DNA from: Gallionellaceae bacterium
Lineage (GTDB): Bacteria > Pseudomonadota > Gammaproteobacteria > Burkholderiales > Gallionellaceae
Assembly: GCA_021731185.1 (NCBI GenBank)
Contig: JAKFXW010000058.1
Coordinates: 1 to 12,133 of the forward strand
Direction of reading: 5' to 3'
Length of the DNA stretch: 12,133 nucleotides
Every line of letters starts with the position of its first letter. Position 1 is the first letter of the stretch. The translations under genes and the position numbers were made by a program. This document shows positions 1-7,060 of the stretch, piece after piece. The notes below the pieces were generated by a model, which searched no databases, was not told the origin of the DNA, and was given only the letters and a program-made list of their open reading frames with translations.

Positions 1-111
1 GATGTGCTCGATCAGATGGTGTTCAAGTCCTGCTCGGATGATGCGCGCGCCATTATCGAATTCGTCGCCACCGACCGCGCCGACCAATACCTGAAAAACC
101 ACGCGCACTAA
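1..111 (+). CDS. 3' end of an unidentified protein gene (partial)
   Basis: Frame 1 is open from the first base of the window to a TAA at 109-111, giving a 36-residue C-terminal tail that begins DVLDQMVFKSCSDDARAII and ends YLKNHAH. The composition (acidic and helical, with a DRADQYL stretch) looks like genuine coding sequence rather than a chance frame. I do not recognise the family. It is the only plus-strand gene in the left 7 kb and converges on the PIN-domain gene, with only 7 bases between the two stop codons and no hairpin terminator visible. Such a neighbour of an ImmA-PIN pair could be a restriction or helicase subunit, but nothing in 36 residues proves that. Confidence 0.6.
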   Translation, partial: DVLDQMVFKSCSDDARAIIEFVATDRADQYLKNHAH

Positions 112-118
112 AAGCGCG

Positions 119-583
119 TCAGGTTGCCACCAGCCGCCAGTTTTCGCGGCGCATCATTTCCAGCAGGCTGATACTCGGCACACCCAGCGCGGCGCAGATT
201 TTGGGAATTTTGACCTTGCCCTTGCGCTCGCTTTCACTGGTGACAACGGTTAGCCCTTGCGCCAATGCCAAGGCAATAAAAAACGGGTCACCAGTCATAC
301 GGATCACGTCGCTGGACTGTGCTTCATAGGCAGCCATCACGCGCTTGACCGCTTCCACTTGGGGCATATCCATCGGGACAATCAGGGTTTCCTTGCGGTC
401 ATAGACCCACTGCCGCCAAGCATCGTCCTTGCGCTCCAACTCTTCAATCAGCATTTCCGGTGCCTTGAAGCGCCCGGCATCAATCAGCCCGTCGAGGTTT
501 TTCCAAAAGCCGGGAACAATGTCCGGTGGGTAGTAGCGTTCGCCCGCGTCGATAAAGATGTTGGTGTCGATGCAGTAACTCAC
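119..583 (-). CDS. DUF4411-type PIN-domain protein (putative ribonuclease toxin)
   Basis: 154 aa with a GTG start (AGT-TAC follows). The sequence opens with the PIN nuclease motif CIDTNIFIDAGERYYP (Asp6), has a second acidic cluster IEELE at 46-50, and carries GDPFFIALA with Asp99 near residues 98-106, followed by VVTSESE. This acidic layout matches the metal-dependent PIN ribonuclease fold. The YYPPDIVPGFW segment after the first motif is typical of the DUF4411 branch. The start lies 2 nt after the stop of the ImmA/IrrE gene, so the pair is almost certainly translationally coupled. DUF4411 genes commonly follow XRE-ImmA/IrrE genes, and the pair is thought to act like a toxin-antitoxin module, with this protein as the nuclease. 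The function is family inference; no target can be read from the sequence. Confidence 0.85.
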   Translation of the reverse strand: MSYCIDTNIFIDAGERYYPPDIVPGFWKNLDGLIDAGRFKAPEMLIEELERKDDAWRQWVYDRKETLIVPMDMPQVEAVKRVMAAYEAQSSDVIRMTGDPFFIALALAQGLTVVTSESERKGKVKIPKICAALGVPSISLLEMMRRENWRLVAT

Positions 584-585
584 GC

Positions 586-1791
586 CTATCGCCCGTGAAC
601 CAGAGATTCAATACGCCGCAGGTGTTTGAGCTTGACCCCGAGGTAGTCGGAAACTGATGAGAGATCAATACGCTCACGGGAATAGGCAGACAGTACCAGC
701 CTGATGTACGGTCGCCCCAGGTTGCGCACCGCCATGACGGAAGGGGGCGGGCCACCCGCGCTTTTCTTGTTCTTGCGCCCCTCTGACAAGCGGCGGTTCT
801 CTTCCTGAAAGCGCACCCGCATCGCCTCGTAGTGCGCGGGTGTCGTGCGCCCCAAAACCAGCAGGCGGCGTAATACAACTTCCCTGCTGACTGAAAATCG
901 GCTGGATAGGGCTTCCAGTTCATTCATGTCCCAAGGATGGCTATGCTGGTGCGGCAATTCAGCCAGCAGCGCATCGGCAGGAACCAGCACATTACCGGCC
1001 ACGGCATTGCAGAAGGCTTCGATACGGGCATCAGGCGATCCGTCATCCACCGGGGCCAAGTCGCACACTCCGCCCTGCCGCAGTAGCAGGTGGGTGAATT
1101 CGTGCAACAGGGTGAACAAGCGTCCCGCGTGTGCCTCGCCGCCATTTAGAATGATGATGGGCAGCACGTCGGCTGGGAGTGAAACGCCGCGCATTTCTTC
1201 AGAGGTGATCCGGCTGGTTTCAAAAACCAGAACTGATTGGGCTTCAACGGCTGCCTTCCATGCTTTCAGCGCGTCTTCAGTGCGGCGAAATCCGTGTTGC
1301 CGATCTAACGTGATGCCGAGCAGCGCGCGTACACGGGCAGCAACTGCTTCCGGCGCTTCGTCGGCTGTAGCCTGATGGGTAAAGGTGGGGGCGGGTTCTT
1401 CCAGCGTTTGGGCAAGTTCAAGTGCATCGTCGCGCCGCAAGCGCGCCTGGCGTATTTCATTGTTGAGGCGTGGCGCATAAGGCCGTTGCATGACACCCGG
1501 TTGAAGCCGGAAATCGTGAACTTCGGGCTGTCTTTCCGGTGCTTTCTCCAGAAAAAACACGGCCAAGGGGCGCTTGTAAACGTCTGCCGCCTTTTTTAAT
1601 TGTGCGAAGGATGGCGCTACTTGTCCTGCCTCAATCTCAGACAATTTTTCCGGCTTGATTGCCAGCTTGAGTGCCGCCGCCTCCAGCGGATAGCCCGATG
1701 TCTCGCGTGCCCACACGAGAAGTTTCGAGTTAATCGGTACAGCAAGGCTAGCGGCCATTTCCAAAAAGTCGGATTCGAAAGAATGAATCAT
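586..1791 (-). CDS. XRE-HTH / ImmA-IrrE family metallo-endopeptidase, probable antitoxin or regulator
   Basis: 401 aa in two recognisable parts. Residues 16-85 form an XRE-like helix-turn-helix (INSKLLVWARETSGYPLEAA, then KLSEIEAGQVAPSFAQLKKAAD, then VFFLEKAPE). Residues 185-290 form an ImmA/IrrE peptidase core with the zinc motif HEFTH at 230-234 and a downstream Glu258 in IEAFCNAVAGNVLVP, the usual third ligand. The C-terminal 110 residues are basic and of unknown role. Members cleave or sequester repressors, or pair with PIN toxins. The ATG at 1791 has GGGGGTAAAGG upstream. Met12 (1758) is an alternative start that fits the XRE domain equally well. It is preceded at 68 nt by the recombinase gene and followed at 2 nt by the PIN gene. 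The peptidase role is family knowledge; antitoxin activity is inferred from the pairing. Confidence 0.88.
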   Translation of the reverse strand: MIHSFESDFLEMAASLAVPINSKLLVWARETSGYPLEAAALKLAIKPEKLSEIEAGQVAPSFAQLKKAADVYKRPLAVFFLEKAPERQPEVHDFRLQPGVMQRPYAPRLNNEIRQARLRRDDALELAQTLEEPAPTFTHQATADEAPEAVAARVRALLGITLDRQHGFRRTEDALKAWKAAVEAQSVLVFETSRITSEEMRGVSLPADVLPIIILNGGEAHAGRLFTLLHEFTHLLLRQGGVCDLAPVDDGSPDARIEAFCNAVAGNVLVPADALLAELPHQHSHPWDMNELEALSSRFSVSREVVLRRLLVLGRTTPAHYEAMRVRFQEENRRLSEGRKNKKSAGGPPPSVMAVRNLGRPYIRLVLSAYSRERIDLSSVSDYLGVKLKHLRRIESLVHGR

Positions 1792-1859
1792 TCTACCTTT
1801 ACCCCCCTGTTCCGCGATACTTTTATTCGCTGGTTTTGTGTTTTTGGCACAGCCATGTA

Positions 1860-2954
1860 TTAAATGATTGCTCGTAACTCCTGGGCAAGTGCCTTCGCCA
1901 GTTCATTAACGCCCGATTGCATGGCCTGTTGTGGTGTAGCCAAGCCGCGTATGATTTCCCCCTGACGCTGATATGGAACTTCGCCATAGCTTGTAAAGGT
2001 CATCAAAACTTTATCGTGCCCGAGGTTCTGGCTCCACGCCTTGAAATCTTCCGGGGACTTGCATACGGTTTCACCCAGCCGGACAAGCGTATGCCTGAAA
2101 CTGTGCGGGTTGAAATAATCCAGCCCGGCTGCCTCGAAAGCCTCGCGGAAAATCTTGCGTATCGGTGCAGCGTTGCTCCAATGCTTCCGCTTCAGCCCCG
2201 CCACTTCAAACAGGCATGATGCCCCCGGCGCATTGTGCGTAGCGGGGAACAGCGGATCATCATTGCCCCAAAGTTTTTCCTTCCGCAGGTATTGCACCCA
2301 CTCTTCAACGATACCGCGAATTTCATCACCCACAGGAAGGAAGAATGTCGTAAAGGTTTTGCGAAATTTCGTCTTAACTTGGCGCGCATCCTGTTGCACA
2401 CAGCCTTGCGCCAGGTCTATGTGATTGAGCCTCAAGGATGCAGTGGCGCTGTCCCGCGCACCTGTTAGTAGCGTGAACGCCAGCAACGCGCGGTTGCGTC
2501 GTTCAATTTCGGTTGCGCATGGCATTGTCGCAATAACATGCTTCACCTGTTCCATCGTTGGAGCCTTTTGCTCCCGGCGAGCCGTTGCCACGCGCACATC
2601 ATTGCCCGATATATTGAAAAAATCGGCATCGGAATACTTAAACCTCGACTTGTAACCGGGTTGCCCGGCAAGCCACAGAAAGAACCGTTGAAGCGCGGAC
2701 AGCGTGGAATGCAAGGTTGCTTTGCTCAATACCTCGCCGGATCGCTGGCCTTTCTGTTTGGCAAGGTGATTCTTGAACGCAATCGCCTGCTGGGTGTGGA
2801 ATGCCTTGAATTCCTTGAAATGGGTATAGTCCTCAAACCTTGCCAACGCCTTGGCGACAGCATCTACCGACTGCCCACTCTGGCGTTTCGCTTCCTTCAA
2901 ATAGGTAAAATAAATACGCTTGATGCGCTCGTTACTGGCACTGTGTTTCAGCAT
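1860..2954 (-). CDS. Tyrosine recombinase / site-specific integrase (second recombinase of the island)
   Basis: 364 aa. The N-terminal part (about 10-100) resembles a SAM-like core-binding domain, including LSKATLHSTLSALQRFFLWL. The catalytic domain follows with Arg167 in TLLTGARDSATASLRL, a likely catalytic Lys around 194-196, the HxxR box HSFRH at 284-288, His313 in LGHDKV and the nucleophile Tyr323 in FTSYG. The full R-K-HxxR-H-Y set is therefore present and the enzyme should be active. It lacks the N-terminal DUF4102 arm of the other integrase in this window, so the two belong to different lineages. It lies 20 nt after the HTH/zinc-ribbon gene, suggesting that the two work together. It may mobilise a nested element or resolve dimers. 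ATG start, with a weakly purine-rich region upstream. Confidence 0.9.
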   Translation of the reverse strand: MLKHSASNERIKRIYFTYLKEAKRQSGQSVDAVAKALARFEDYTHFKEFKAFHTQQAIAFKNHLAKQKGQRSGEVLSKATLHSTLSALQRFFLWLAGQPGYKSRFKYSDADFFNISGNDVRVATARREQKAPTMEQVKHVIATMPCATEIERRNRALLAFTLLTGARDSATASLRLNHIDLAQGCVQQDARQVKTKFRKTFTTFFLPVGDEIRGIVEEWVQYLRKEKLWGNDDPLFPATHNAPGASCLFEVAGLKRKHWSNAAPIRKIFREAFEAAGLDYFNPHSFRHTLVRLGETVCKSPEDFKAWSQNLGHDKVLMTFTSYGEVPYQRQGEIIRGLATPQQAMQSGVNELAKALAQELRAII

Positions 2955-2974
2955 GTTTCTGCCTCCTGTTTCAA

Positions 2975-3436
2975 CTAACTGTTTACGGTAGGGTCGTTAC
3001 TCTCGTTTATGTGTTGCTGTGCAAGCGGCATTGTGATGTCTATTTTTCTGCGAATCAGTTCCAACTTGGCAAAACCAACACGCTGATTGATGATCGTGTA
3101 GCAGTCCGGGCAGATCGCGACAAGGTTCCATATTTTCTCGTTCACGCGCTCACAGTCAGCCATGCCGCCGTCTGGCACTTTGGGCGCACGGCACTTGATG
3201 CAATAGATTTCACCTGACTTGCATGGCCGCTTGTTTTTTGTCCGCTTTGCCTCAAGGAAGGTCGCCAGCGTCCGTCCGTGAAACAGCATCGGCTTTCTGT
3301 CATCTATCGTCGCAAGGCCGTTTTTGTGCCAATTCCTTACCGTGTTTTTGTGTTTGCAAAACAGGTTGGCGATTTCTTCCACGGTGTAGGTGTAATGGAT
3401 TTTGACGTGGCGGTGGTTAGGGTGGCGTTTACTCAT
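2975..3436 (-). CDS. HTH plus zinc-ribbon DNA-binding protein, partner of the adjacent recombinase
   Basis: 153 aa, not assignable to a named protein. Residues 15-65 form a MerR/excisionase-like helix-turn-helix: YTVEEIANLFCKHKNTVRNW, then HKNGL and FHGRTLATFLEAKR, resembling the winged end of MerR-like domains. Residues 72-112 hold a probable zinc ribbon with knuckles C79-x2-C82 and C109-x2-C112 (ICPDC) plus Cys72 and Cys95. The HTH with a 'fill-in' wing resembles recombination directionality factors, so a role as an accessory or excision factor for the recombinase 20 nt downstream is plausible, but this is inference. The start ATG is 2 nt after the stop of the DUF1376-like gene and has GGGGGTGG upstream. 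The C-terminus is polar and looks disordered. Confidence 0.75.
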   Translation of the reverse strand: MSKRHPNHRHVKIHYTYTVEEIANLFCKHKNTVRNWHKNGLATIDDRKPMLFHGRTLATFLEAKRTKNKRPCKSGEIYCIKCRAPKVPDGGMADCERVNEKIWNLVAICPDCYTIINQRVGFAKLELIRRKIDITMPLAQQHINESNDPTVNS

Positions 3437-3438
3437 GG

Positions 3439-4077
3439 CTATCCACCCCCGCTTGCTTTGGCATACGCTTCAGGCGTACAACTCTCAACAGTTTCATATC
3501 CAGCCAACCATTCAGCATTTACACCTGAATTGACTACTGGAGTAATTCCCTTCTCTAACGGCTGGGTTTGACTTTGATTTACTGTACTTGACTTTGCTTT
3601 ACTAGAGACCCGCGCCTCTACCTGCGGGTGTACTTGCGGGTTAGCTGTGTTGCTCCCTAGATCAATATCTGCGAGCTTTACAGCGCGCCCTGTTTTTTTG
3701 TTCGTAATCGCTGCGCCCAGCTTTCCGCCCTTCTTTTGCTTGTCTCGAATTTCGTTCAAGTGCGTTCGATAATCCTCAAGCTGTGGACAGAAAATGCTGT
3801 CGCCGTCGATATTGAAAAACGCCATTGCTGCTGGTAATGCAGCGGCAACTTCGCCAGCGTCAAAACCAAGTACCTTTGCAAGTGCAGCAGGGTTACGGGG
3901 TAGCCTGTGATTAACCCAAAGCTCACATAGCAACGTGTATGCAAGGCCGCGTGCCGCAAGGTCGGCCTGTCTAAACGGAAGGCTTGCCAGAACGCTGGCC
4001 GCGTACACTTGAAAGCATGGTGCTGGTAGATTCTGCGCCACCTTATGCCGCCAGGTCTTTGCGTAGCTTGCCCACAT
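3439..4077 (-). CDS. DUF1376/YdaU-like phage- or island-type protein
   Basis: 212 aa from the ATG at 4077. Residues 22-105 follow the DUF1376 pattern of phage replication-region proteins: LAARGLAYTLLCELWVNHRL, P-rich LPRNPAALAKVLGF, then FFNIDGDSIFCPQLEDYR, ending in a KQKKGGKLGAA basic segment. The remaining ~85 residues are low-complexity and polar (for example NPQVHPQVEARVSSKAK). The ATG start overlaps the alpA-like gene by 35 nt. An in-frame GTG at 4041 (residue 13) falls 1 nt after the alpA stop, with GGCGG just upstream, and would give a 200-aa protein; the choice between them is open. Proteins of this family sit in replication or regulatory modules of prophages. No enzymatic motif is visible and function is unknown. 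Confidence 0.75.
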   Translation of the reverse strand: MWASYAKTWRHKVAQNLPAPCFQVYAASVLASLPFRQADLAARGLAYTLLCELWVNHRLPRNPAALAKVLGFDAGEVAAALPAAMAFFNIDGDSIFCPQLEDYRTHLNEIRDKQKKGGKLGAAITNKKTGRAVKLADIDLGSNTANPQVHPQVEARVSSKAKSSTVNQSQTQPLEKGITPVVNSGVNAEWLAGYETVESCTPEAYAKASGGG

Positions 4078-4300
4078 TCCATGTGGATACGCGCTCGGAT
4101 AATTTGCGGGGTTTGTGCAGTGTGCCGCGTTTGACCATGCGCCACACCGTTGCGGCAGAGCAACCGTACAGGGCTTGGACTACGGGTTGCCGGACATTCG
4201 CTGAGTCGGGGAGTGAATCAAAGTTTTTGAGCGCATCGGGGATCGTGTTCGTGTCGGTGCGTTGTGCGCTCTTGTTGTTTGTATTGCTCTTAGTTTGCAT
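4043..4300 (-). CDS. AlpA-family small HTH regulator / excisionase-like protein
   Basis: 85 aa. After a disordered polar N-terminus (1-34), residues 36-76 carry the AlpA/Xis-type winged helix: VRQPVVQALYGCSAATVWRM, then KRGTLHKPRKLSERVSTWNV, with the signature P-x-KLS-x-R-x3-W wing. In P4-like elements and integrative islands such proteins activate int transcription or act as the recombination directionality factor. ATG start with a strong GGAGGT 7 nt upstream. It heads the closely spaced run alpA / DUF1376 / HTH-Zn / recombinase / ImmA / PIN. Its likely targets are the repeated sites upstream of int (6901-6952), but that link is inference. Confidence 0.85.
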   Translation of the reverse strand: MQTKSNTNNKSAQRTDTNTIPDALKNFDSLPDSANVRQPVVQALYGCSAATVWRMVKRGTLHKPRKLSERVSTWNVGKLRKDLAA

Positions 4301-4391
4301 CGTGTGACCTCCAAAGGTTTGGGGTTAACCGTCAAGCGACGGCACGATGCGAATACTATGACTCTGAATTGGATTTTACGCGCTACAAGGC

Positions 4392-4409
4392 AGTAAGGTT
4401 TTGCTTACT
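4392..4409. repeat. Short perfect inverted repeat upstream of the alpA-like gene
   Basis: AGTAAG (4392-4397) and CTTACT (4404-4409) form a perfect 6-bp dyad around GTTTTG. It lies in the 143-bp gap between the 358-aa gene and the alpA-like gene, 92 bp upstream of the alpA start. No run of T follows on either strand, so an operator is more likely than a terminator. No convincing -35/-10 pair could be settled in this gap; GGTTAACC at 4322-4329 is another small palindrome there. Confidence 0.35.
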
Positions 4410-4443
4410 AATTGACCGCCAGTTGTTGGATTATTTATTTCAG

Positions 4444-5520
4444 TTATGTGTCGCTTAATTGTTTTCTGCGACGTATCTCTCGAGATTTTAAAGACACTGC
4501 GTTTAATTCATCCCTATTGGTAATCACGCTCTTTACAATTCTTTGTATTGTTCTTTCGGTGGGCGCAGCTTTCATCCCGTCCAAATAGAATAGGTCAACA
4601 ATCAGGTTTGTATGAGGCCTATAAAAAAGATTTCTGTTTAAAAGTGCAATTTCCCTGATAAACAGCCTCTCCAGTACTGTGTCATCTTTTCGCTCAATAA
4701 AATAAATCGCGCCGCTCTGGTGAAGCGCACGCAATTCTGTAAGCCATCTATCATCGCTTAACCTTAATGTAGCTATGCTTAAATACTCTCCAAGCTCAAC
4801 ATCCGATTGTGCCAATTCAACTTGCTTGTAAAATGTTTCCCATGCAGCGACAAGTGCATCGACTGTGTTTTTTCGATTCACTGCCTTTTCCACAGTTTCG
4901 CCGTAGTGATAATTTGATAAGGCAAGCACCACACCTGCAACCCACAACTTATAGCGAACAACTCTGCTCGCTACACCCCTTAACTTAGATTGAAGAATTT
5001 CTTGCGGTGAACTATTAATACGTCTTGCAGCAATCCTCTCTTCTGCTGTTTTTGCATCTTCTTCATCAGGAGTAACACCCGCAGAAATGAGCGCCCCCCT
5101 CTCCCTAAGTTCTGTAAATAAATAATCAACCGCGATCTTGGTAATATGCTTTTCCAGTCCATTACCAACCCGTTCTTCTGACGGCCAATGCTTAAAAACT
5201 TTTCCTTTAGCGCGCATATAGTTTTGTTGTGAATGCAACCAACCCCACGCTGGCAAATTCTGGCTGGCCTCAGATTGTTCAAGATATAACTCGACATCTG
5301 GCTTGATAAATTGTTGGAGTTCGCGATTGACAAACTCTCTGTGTTCTTCTTCTGTTGTGAATTTTGGTAACTTAGAACCTATCGTAAAGATTTCTGATAG
5401 GTCTGGACGCTCTCTCGGTGGGTATACATGACCATCATAGTCCAAGCGATTTTTAATAAACTCTACGCTGCTGTTCAATGCGCTATTCAGTTCAATGAAT
5501 TGTTCCTTTGTCGGTATCAC
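4444..5520 (-). CDS. Uncharacterised 358-aa cargo protein
   Basis: I do not recognise this protein. The GTG start is well supported: AGGGGG lies 5 nt upstream. No signal peptide or convincing membrane span is visible, so it is probably cytosolic. It is charged and mostly helical, with aromatic patches (LPAWGWLHSQQNYMRAKGK near 90-108; YKLWVAGVVLALSNYHYGET near 190-209), an acidic linker (TPDEEDAKTAEERIAARR, about 150-167) and a basic C-terminal end with a possible small helix-turn-helix (PTERTIQRIVKSVITNRDEL). DNA and codon use are visibly AT-richer than in the flanking genes, suggesting separate acquisition. It stands alone between the integrase and the alpA-like gene, the slot where P4-like satellites often carry exchangeable cargo such as anti-phage genes. 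A defence role is a guess from position only. Confidence 0.8.
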   Translation of the reverse strand: MIPTKEQFIELNSALNSSVEFIKNRLDYDGHVYPPRERPDLSEIFTIGSKLPKFTTEEEHREFVNRELQQFIKPDVELYLEQSEASQNLPAWGWLHSQQNYMRAKGKVFKHWPSEERVGNGLEKHITKIAVDYLFTELRERGALISAGVTPDEEDAKTAEERIAARRINSSPQEILQSKLRGVASRVVRYKLWVAGVVLALSNYHYGETVEKAVNRKNTVDALVAAWETFYKQVELAQSDVELGEYLSIATLRLSDDRWLTELRALHQSGAIYFIERKDDTVLERLFIREIALLNRNLFYRPHTNLIVDLFYLDGMKAAPTERTIQRIVKSVITNRDELNAVSLKSREIRRRKQLSDT

Positions 5521-5616
5521 TCACACCCCCTGCCGTGTTGCCCCTCAAATAAAACCCGCGCCAACGGATAAGGGTGTCCGTTTTCGCCCCGCCGGGCTAG
5601 GCGTGGATAACTCGAA
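5521..5616. other. Short intergenic segment between int and the cargo gene
   Basis: Ninety-six bases with a 6-bp dyad, AACGGA (5563-5568) and TCCGTT (5577-5582), followed on the plus strand by TTCG, plus a GC-rich GCCCCGCCGGGC stretch (5586-5597). Neither has a proper T tract in the direction of int transcription, so a clean terminator after int cannot be claimed. The strong ribosome-binding site of the cargo gene (AGGGGG on the minus strand) sits at 5526-5531. Confidence 0.4.
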
Positions 5617-6885
5617 TTATGCGGCCTTTTTCTTCCCGCGTAGCGGTACTACATTCCAATCCTTCCCAGTTTCGCAAGTATCCAGAAAAGCCGCCCACTT
5701 CATCAGTGCTTCGCGCCGCTCGTTGAAATAACCATGCCGATCATAGATGCCTTCCACGCCCTCGATCTTGTGATTCAGGCAGCGCTCGGCAATGTGCGGG
5801 CTAACCCCCAATGCGGAAAGGTGCGTGCGAGCAGTGCGTCGGAAGTCATGAATGGTGAAGTTTTCCATATCACCCAGCAGCGGCTTGACCTTGGACATGG
5901 CGACATTCAGGGTGTTTTCGTGAATGTGCGGCAGCATCCTTTCCTGACGTTTGCGCGCGGGTAGCAGGTAATCGCTTGAGTACCCCAATTCGATCAACTT
6001 GCGCAGACATTCCACAGCGGGCTTGGGCAATGGTATATCAATCGCCTTGTTTGTTTTTGTCCGCTCGGCTGGCAGATACCAGATGGCTTTATCAAGGTCG
6101 AATTCCGCCACCTTCGCCGCCGTCAATTCCTGCTTGCGCACCGCCAGCAACAGCAGCAGCTTGGCCGCTAGAAAGTTTTCCACGGTAAAGCCTTTGGCGT
6201 TGCGCATGGCCTCGAACAATTTTGCCAGTTCGTCCTGCGTCAGCCATCTGTCACGCGCTTCTTCCTTGCCGCCTGCATCAGACATATTGAAAGCCATCGC
6301 AGGGTTGTATTCCACCATGTGCCGCTTCACCGCGAAGTCAAACATCCGGCGCACCCAGCGCAGCACATCGTTTGCCGTGGTCGGCGCGCCGCGCTTGACG
6401 ATGGTTTGCAGCATGGCATCAATGTGCATGGGTTTCACGTCTTGCACTGCCAGCTTGCCGATGTTGGGCTTAATGTCCCGCTCGATCCTGCTGCGCACGA
6501 TGTTGGGATGCTTCCAATGACCGAGAATCATCCGCTCAAAGTATTCATCCGCAAGCTGCCCCACGTTCAGCGCATTTTTCTCGGATTCGATCTTGGCGAC
6601 AGCCACCCGTTTGCGCTCCTGTTTTTCGCCAGCCACGTCATGCCCCAGCGCAACGCGAGCGCGCAGTTCTTTGGCGGTCTTCCTGGCATCGGCTAGGGAT
6701 AGTGCGGTGTAGCTTCCGAGATTCATCACCCGCTGCTTGCCAGCGAAGCGGTAGCGGAATCGCCAAATAGGAACAGCAAGGTCACCCCTGAAAGACAGGT
6801 ACAGCCCGTCGCCATCACCACGTAAGTCAAAGCGTTCATCGGCCTTGATCCAGTTGCGTATTTGAATATCAGTTAGCTTGCCCAT
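5617..6885 (-). CDS. P4-type (DUF4102) tyrosine integrase
   Basis: 422 aa from the ATG at 6885, chosen because AGGAGG lies 7 nt upstream; the frame stays open to 6981, but that extension has no such signal. The N-terminal arm domain (about 1-90) has the DUF4102 pattern: KLTDIQIRNW, GDGDGLYLSF, WRFRYRFAGKQRVMNLGSY and LSLADARKTAKELRARVALG. A core-binding domain follows (about 107-205). The catalytic domain has Arg250 (AVRKQEL), Lys277 (ERTKTNK), HxxR at 346-349 in HDFRRT, His372 (NHK) and nucleophile Tyr381 (YDRHGY). All catalytic residues are present. It starts just past the 3' end of yicC in the same orientation, the standard arrangement for int next to its attachment site, so it should drive integration and excision of the island. 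Confidence 0.95.
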   Translation of the reverse strand: MGKLTDIQIRNWIKADERFDLRGDGDGLYLSFRGDLAVPIWRFRYRFAGKQRVMNLGSYTALSLADARKTAKELRARVALGHDVAGEKQERKRVAVAKIESEKNALNVGQLADEYFERMILGHWKHPNIVRSRIERDIKPNIGKLAVQDVKPMHIDAMLQTIVKRGAPTTANDVLRWVRRMFDFAVKRHMVEYNPAMAFNMSDAGGKEEARDRWLTQDELAKLFEAMRNAKGFTVENFLAAKLLLLLAVRKQELTAAKVAEFDLDKAIWYLPAERTKTNKAIDIPLPKPAVECLRKLIELGYSSDYLLPARKRQERMLPHIHENTLNVAMSKVKPLLGDMENFTIHDFRRTARTHLSALGVSPHIAERCLNHKIEGVEGIYDRHGYFNERREALMKWAAFLDTCETGKDWNVVPLRGKKKAA

Positions 6886-6900
6886 ATCTCGCCCTCCTGT

Positions 6901-6952
6901 GTGTACCAGCAAATTTGTACCAGAAAGCCAAGTAGTACGCTTACTGGTACAC
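6901..6952. promoter_or_regulatory. Triplicate TGTACCAG sites at the int promoter (putative operator or arm-type sites)
   Basis: GTGTACCAG (6901-6909) and TGTACCAG (6916-6923) are direct repeats, and CTGGTACAC (6944-6952) is a perfect inverted copy of the first. They lie between the int ribosome-binding site and its best candidate promoter; the inverted copy overlaps the predicted transcription start. This fits binding sites for an int repressor, the AlpA-like protein, or the integrase arm domain. The repeats are directly visible; the ligand is unknown. Confidence 0.6.
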
Positions 6953-6956
6953 GGCA

Positions 6957-6985
6957 ATTGTGCGCTTTCCTGATACGACATGCAA
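6957..6985 (-). promoter_or_regulatory. Candidate sigma70 promoter of int
   Basis: On the minus strand TTGCAT (-35, 6980-6985) and CACAAT (-10, 6957-6962) are separated by 17 nt. Transcription would start near 6950, inside the inverted TGTACCAG copy, leaving a leader of about 65 nt before the int ATG. Confidence 0.45.
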
Positions 6986-6997
6986 CCACAAGATGTG

Positions 6998-7020
6998 AAA
7001 AAGCCGCATTATTAGCGGCT
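6998..7020 (-). terminator. Rho-independent terminator between yicC and int
   Basis: On the minus strand AGCCGC, a TAATAAT loop and GCGGCT are followed by TTTTT (plus-strand A run at 6998-7002; stem 7002-7007 with 7015-7020). It lies about 40 nt beyond the yicC stop and upstream of the int promoter, so it should isolate int from yicC transcription. Whether it is the native yicC terminator or came with the island cannot be told. Confidence 0.7.
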
Positions 7021-7060
7021 CTCGTTGGGTTAATGCGATGTTGTGCGACGGGGTGAAACG

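Noticed and set aside
5..15. TGCTCGATCAG also present in yicC at 7092-7102, considered as an attachment repeat
   Set aside because: An 11-bp match is expected by chance several times in 12 kb, and both copies lie within coding sequence.
845..1375. 176-codon plus-strand frame
   Set aside because: It is the antisense of the ImmA/IrrE gene, is rich in Ser and Arg and has no family features.
5586..5597. GC-rich GCCC/GGGC hairpin after int as a terminator
   Set aside because: The stem is only 4 bp and no T run follows on the int strand.
6886..6981. Upstream extension of the integrase frame to 6981
   Set aside because: It would translate the repeat/operator region and the promoter; AGGAGG directly precedes the ATG at 6885 and the DUF4102 domain begins there.
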